A stretch of 64,000 bases of DNA from Nymphaea colorata (Eukaryota > Streptophyta > Magnoliopsida > Nymphaeales > Nymphaeaceae). Of the stretch, positions 60,601-64,000 are shown piece after piece. The DNA lies in NCBI RefSeq assembly GCF_008831285.2, contig NC_045138.2, positions 14,768,571-14,832,570 on the forward strand. The letters are read 5' to 3'. The translations under genes and the position numbers were made by a program. A model generated the notes under the pieces. The model ran no database searches and was not told the origin of the DNA. It saw nothing but the letters and a program-made list of their open reading frames with translations. Every line of letters starts with the position of its first letter. The first letter of the stretch is position 1.

Positions 60601-62828
60601 TAATGTTTTGATATGTTTGATTGTTATACATGTAAGTGCCCCAAAGAAATTAAAGATATTGAATGAATATCCCCACCAAAAAAAATTTCTGGTTCTGCTA
60701 ATGCCTGTGAGTATAGTCTTTTAGTCCGACCAACTATACTATGTACTATGTTAGAAGAATAATGAATTCACAAATCTAGATTTTATACGATGGAAAAGAA
60801 TGTTAAATCAAATGCAATTATTGGTTTTATAATGCCGTTAGATTTTTTGAGTTCATAAAAAAATGAGTCATAAAATTCATTTGGTGCATTGAATTTGGAT
60901 GGTTCTTTTTTCAAATGTAAATAAATTCGCGGCTTCTTGAGCTCATCGATGAAGTCACATTTAGAAAATAATGTTCAACCAGCCAGTAGGCGCCAAAAGA
61001 ACAAAACAGCGAGATGTAATTCGTTTTCTCTCTTGCTCCATTATGAGCATCCCATATCCTGGACCTCCTAATCGTCCCTTTTCTCGATTCAAAATTTCCT
61101 TTCCAATCGTACAGACTGAAGATTGTTATGGCTATTAATTTTCGAAAATGCTTACCAATCCCACATGATCCCAATTCGAATGAGATCAAACACGGAAGAG
61201 ATGCATATGAATATTAAGATCTTATGGTCATCTAGTTCCCATGCCGCAGTGCAACGCCTGGTTAATCGGTGGAACTAGAGATCCGTGACCTTCAGATTGG
61301 AAAGGACGATCTCGAATCCCCATTTTCCGTGGGGGAGAGGGATCCGAGATGGCGCATCAGATGAGATGTTTGTTATTGCTTTTACCAGCGGACTACCGTC
61401 CGACCTTGCGGTCAAGGAGCATGTTTGTGCAATCCGGGGGTTAGGCGTGCCGTGTCGTCCAAATCAAAGCGGTTGACCTGCACGGACTCAAGAGCCCGAT
61501 CCGGATCCATCTTCCTGCCGGATCTTCCGTCCTCCTCCGGCGAATGAAGCAGGAGATCGCTCTCCCGGGAGCTCATGGAACGAATTCAAGAGGATGAAGG
61601 AGAAATAAGGAGTGCTGGATCCAGGAAGGACTTGTTCTGCTCGATGTCAGGAGACGCGGTTTCCTTCATCCCTTCGGTTTTCTTTGGATCCTGAGGCAAG
61701 AAAAGCAAACGCACTCGCTCAAGCAGACGTTACACTAATTATTTATTGTGGTTTTCGTGTGCCTATTTTTTAATGCTTTCGATCAGGGGAGGAGCGAAAG
61801 AAAGGAGAGATGTGGAGCCGATCGAGAGATAAAAGAATTCAAAAGTATTATCTCTGCGTGTCCTTTCCGGGTGAATATTCTGGAAGGCTTTGGTAAGAAG
61901 ATAGTTATTTTATTTCTTCCTTTGACTTCTTTTCAGCAGGAAAACAGGGAATTCTTTCGGCAATTGCGGCGTCCCCATTTTTGTTCGCATTAATTGCAGA
62001 ATTTCCTTGAGGCTTCGTCTCCCGGGCGGGACAGCAGAGGCGCGAGAAAATCTACCCGAAGCAAGGGTGATTTTGACCGATTTCGTCTTGCTTTTAATGA
62101 ATTTCTGGTAAAAATAAATGACGTTAAATTTCGCAGTAGGTGAAGAATTTGATCCGAATGATGACGTTCCCCTCTCCCTTTTTTTATTGTTTTAGAAACT
62201 TCATTTCCAAGAGATCAGCAGAAATATACAACTTTTTTTTCTCCTCCGATCGGTTGTTTTTTTTTCTGACTATAATTTGAGGACTTGTTCGAGATTTTAA
62301 GCTAACCAGTAAATTTCTGGTTTTATCATTGCATATTCCAATGGTTTCTCTTTTTGTTTTCGTCTCGGATCACACTCTACCTTCTTCATCTCTGAAAAGA
62401 TCAATCCTGACCTCAATAGCACAGTTTTTACAAGAATCTTTGCCGTTCTTATAAGCTCAAATCAGTAAATTTCCAGAAATTCGCCGCTTCGAACATATCA
62501 AGAAAATGCAATCTGAATCCCCTCAAGTTCCTCGAGTTACCGGCAAAATTAAACTAGAAACAGTCACGCCGATCCACCGCATAATCATGATGTTAGCTTA
62601 AAATATTTCCAAACTCCCTGACTCAAATCTAGATTGCGCAGATCACGAACAGAATTGCAAACTACCGGCAAACAAAATTTGTTGCAAGAAAGAAATGGCG
62701 AGAATTCCCCATTTTTCCATTTCTAGATCCTAGGATTTACAATTTTTCTCATACACAAAATCAGAGAAAATGAAGAGAGAAAAGGGGGAAAAGAGAGGAG
62801 GAAGAGACGGGGATTCTCAGGTGTTTTC

Positions 62829-64000
62829 TCAGAAGGGCATTATGTGCGTCGCCTTACTCTCGTAGCGAGAGAGGCAGTTCTTGTAATCAGCACGGAACGT
62901 CTTCAGGAGATCTCCGGCCATCTGACGGACGCCCGGCGAGCAATTACTCTGCATCAGCAACAAGATCTTCGCCGGCCCGTTGCTCTTCACCACCGCCTCC
63001 GCCGCCCTCCTATCCCGGAAAGCGTGGCATACGCTCCAAAGCACCACTACCCCACTCTCCGTCGCCGGCCCGCCGGCCTTCATCAGCTTCCCAACTATCG
63101 ACGTCACGCACTCAGGCGACTCGCATATCGCCGCTCGCCCCTCGGCACACGTCGACGCGAGTTCCAGCACCTTCATTGCCTTATCCAAGGCTGCAGCGCC
63201 GGAATCCGGCCGCTGTAGGAACCTCACAATTGCCGGAACCGTCCCCAGCCTCACAACCCGTGTCCGGGCGCGCCTCAAGGCGGCAATCGCCGCCATGCAG
63301 GACACCGCGGCCTCGACCTCGCGGGCGCCCGCCGGCGAATCGGCGGTGATCACCTTCACGAGGCCTGCCACGATGGGGTCGCTCGCCGAAATGGCGGAGC
63401 TCGACTCGGAGTTGGCGGTCGCAAGCGATTCGATCGCCCTCGCGCATTCCGCCACCGCTTCAGGGTCATTCCCCTCGGCGAGGACGGCCGCGAAGGATCG
63501 GACCGCCTCCGGGGTCGTGAGCATCTCCGCGGCCGCGCGGTCCGATCGGACGGCCAAGATGGGCCCCAGGGCCTTAACGGCTTCCTGCAACACCGCCATC
63601 CCCTTCTCCACCCGAAGAACGCCAGAAATCGCGTCAACACCTCCGGCCGTCGCCACCGCATCGCGACACTGCTCGCTGGACTGGACAATTTGCGCCACCC
63701 TCTTGACGGAGTCGATCGCACCGTCGCGGACGCCGACAATGACCTTCGGGAGGTCATCCGGCGGCTGGACAGAATCGGCATGCTGTTTCCGGTGGTCCAA
63801 GGGGCCGTTCGGGTGTAGGTGCCGCTTGGTGGAAGCGGTCTCCGACCACATCTGGATGAGGCGGTGGAGGGTGTGGTTGGGGACGACCTCCTTGGTCTGG
63901 AGGACCTGCATGGTGGCAGGGCACGTATTGTTGCCGCTGTCAAGCCAACGCTGGATGCTCGACCGGTCGTAGGTAACGCCGGTGCAGAGGCTCACCGGCG
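62829..64000 (-). CDS. U-box/ARM-repeat E3 ubiquitin ligase, PUB27/28/29-like, 5'-truncated by window edge
   Basis: A plant U-box E3 ligase that transfers ubiquitin from an E2 to substrates bound by its armadillo repeats; relatives act in stress and immune signalling. The visible reading frame has 390 codons and stops at 62829-62831. The U-box is entered part way through: PVSLCTGVTYDRSSIQRWLD, then NNTCPATMQVL and VPNHTLHRLIQMW. The SLCTGVTYDR...CPATMQ form matches the PUB27/28/29 subgroup rather than PUB22/23. ARM-like helices follow from ~residue 90 (AIDSVKRVAQIV, VLQEAVKALGPILA, AVAECARAIESLATA, VVLWSVCHAFRD), and the tail is Cys/basic. The frame is intronless and strongly GC-rich. Roughly 20-30 N-terminal codons are missing beyond the right edge; the GTG at 63995 is an internal Val, not a start. 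Confidence 0.92.
   Translation of the reverse strand, partial: PVSLCTGVTYDRSSIQRWLDSGNNTCPATMQVLQTKEVVPNHTLHRLIQMWSETASTKRHLHPNGPLDHRKQHADSVQPPDDLPKVIVGVRDGAIDSVKRVAQIVQSSEQCRDAVATAGGVDAISGVLRVEKGMAVLQEAVKALGPILAVRSDRAAAEMLTTPEAVRSFAAVLAEGNDPEAVAECARAIESLATANSESSSAISASDPIVAGLVKVITADSPAGAREVEAAVSCMAAIAALRRARTRVVRLGTVPAIVRFLQRPDSGAAALDKAMKVLELASTCAEGRAAICESPECVTSIVGKLMKAGGPATESGVVVLWSVCHAFRDRRAAEAVVKSNGPAKILLLMQSNCSPGVRQMAGDLLKTFRADYKNCLSRYESKATHIMPF

Larger units (their letters stand above)
56201..62828. other. Gene-free region between convergent TSK and the U-box gene
   Basis: The two genes point toward each other, so both ends are 3' flanks. The TSK 3' UTR probably covers the first few hundred bases. 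The rest has a 46-bp tandem duplication at 60391-60482 and a transposon-like fragment at ~60524. A moderately GC-rich patch at 61.2-62.1 kb carries short open frames that resemble nothing I know. No gene is supported. Confidence 0.65.

Noticed and set aside
61285-61993. Open frames in the GC-richer patch at 61.3-62.0 kb
   Set aside because: Short, with no recognised motif and no splice pattern joining them. I could not support a gene.
62980-63972. 330-codon plus-strand open frame
   Set aside because: Antisense shadow of the U-box/ARM gene. The Ala/Ser/Thr-rich composition is the usual result of GC-rich antisense reading.

Overview
The window is nuclear DNA of a flowering plant. Every confident gene is a conserved plant gene interrupted by spliceosomal introns, and the spaces between are AT-rich and littered with DNA-transposon remnants and (TA)n, (GA)n and (CA)n runs. 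The strongly GC-rich 5' halves of the SufB gene and the U-box gene would suit a non-grass monocot or an early-diverging angiosperm. That placement is a guess; the species cannot be read from the sequence. No single-exon bacterial-type genes, CRISPR arrays or tRNA genes were found.

Layout. 1-9065 (minus): N-terminal ~1650 codons of ATG2, the autophagy lipid-transfer protein; its 3' part lies off the left edge. 9066-12119: intergenic. 12120-19432 (minus): a complete PRAF/RLD-type gene (PH-RCC1-FYVE-BRX), 9 exons, 1089 aa. 19433 to ~28100: gene-free, with small inverted-repeat elements and microsatellites. ~28100-35581: transposon block holding a PIF/Harbinger element, with an apparently intact spliced DDE transposase and a damaged Myb/SANT-like partner ORF. 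35582-38223: gene-free, with a very well-defined 250-bp hAT-type miniature element. 38224-43411 (minus): plastid SufB (ABCI8), two exons split by a 3.5-kb intron. 43412-46446: the region between two divergent genes. 46447-56200 (plus): complete TONSOKU (TSK/BRU1), 20 exons, 1362 aa. 56201-62828: gene-free. 62829-64000 (minus): U-box/ARM E3 ligase of the PUB27/28/29 type, N-terminus cut by the right edge.

The host genes serve unrelated housekeeping roles (autophagy, phosphoinositide and polarity signalling, plastid Fe-S assembly, replication-fork repair, ubiquitin ligation) and show no operon-like logic. Exon models were built by hand from splice-site dinucleotides, reading-frame continuity and remembered Arabidopsis homologues. 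The TSK, PRAF and SufB models close with correct phase throughout.

The most notable new observations are mobile-element structures. There is a miniature hAT family ending CTATGTCAC, with two copies carrying perfect 8-bp target duplications (GATAGGAG and GTCGCACC) and a third lone end inside the PRAF gene. A 610-bp insertion in the SufB intron is bounded by a perfect 19-bp direct repeat. A potentially coding-competent Harbinger transposase sits beside a broken ORF1. I found no evidence of a wholly new biological system.
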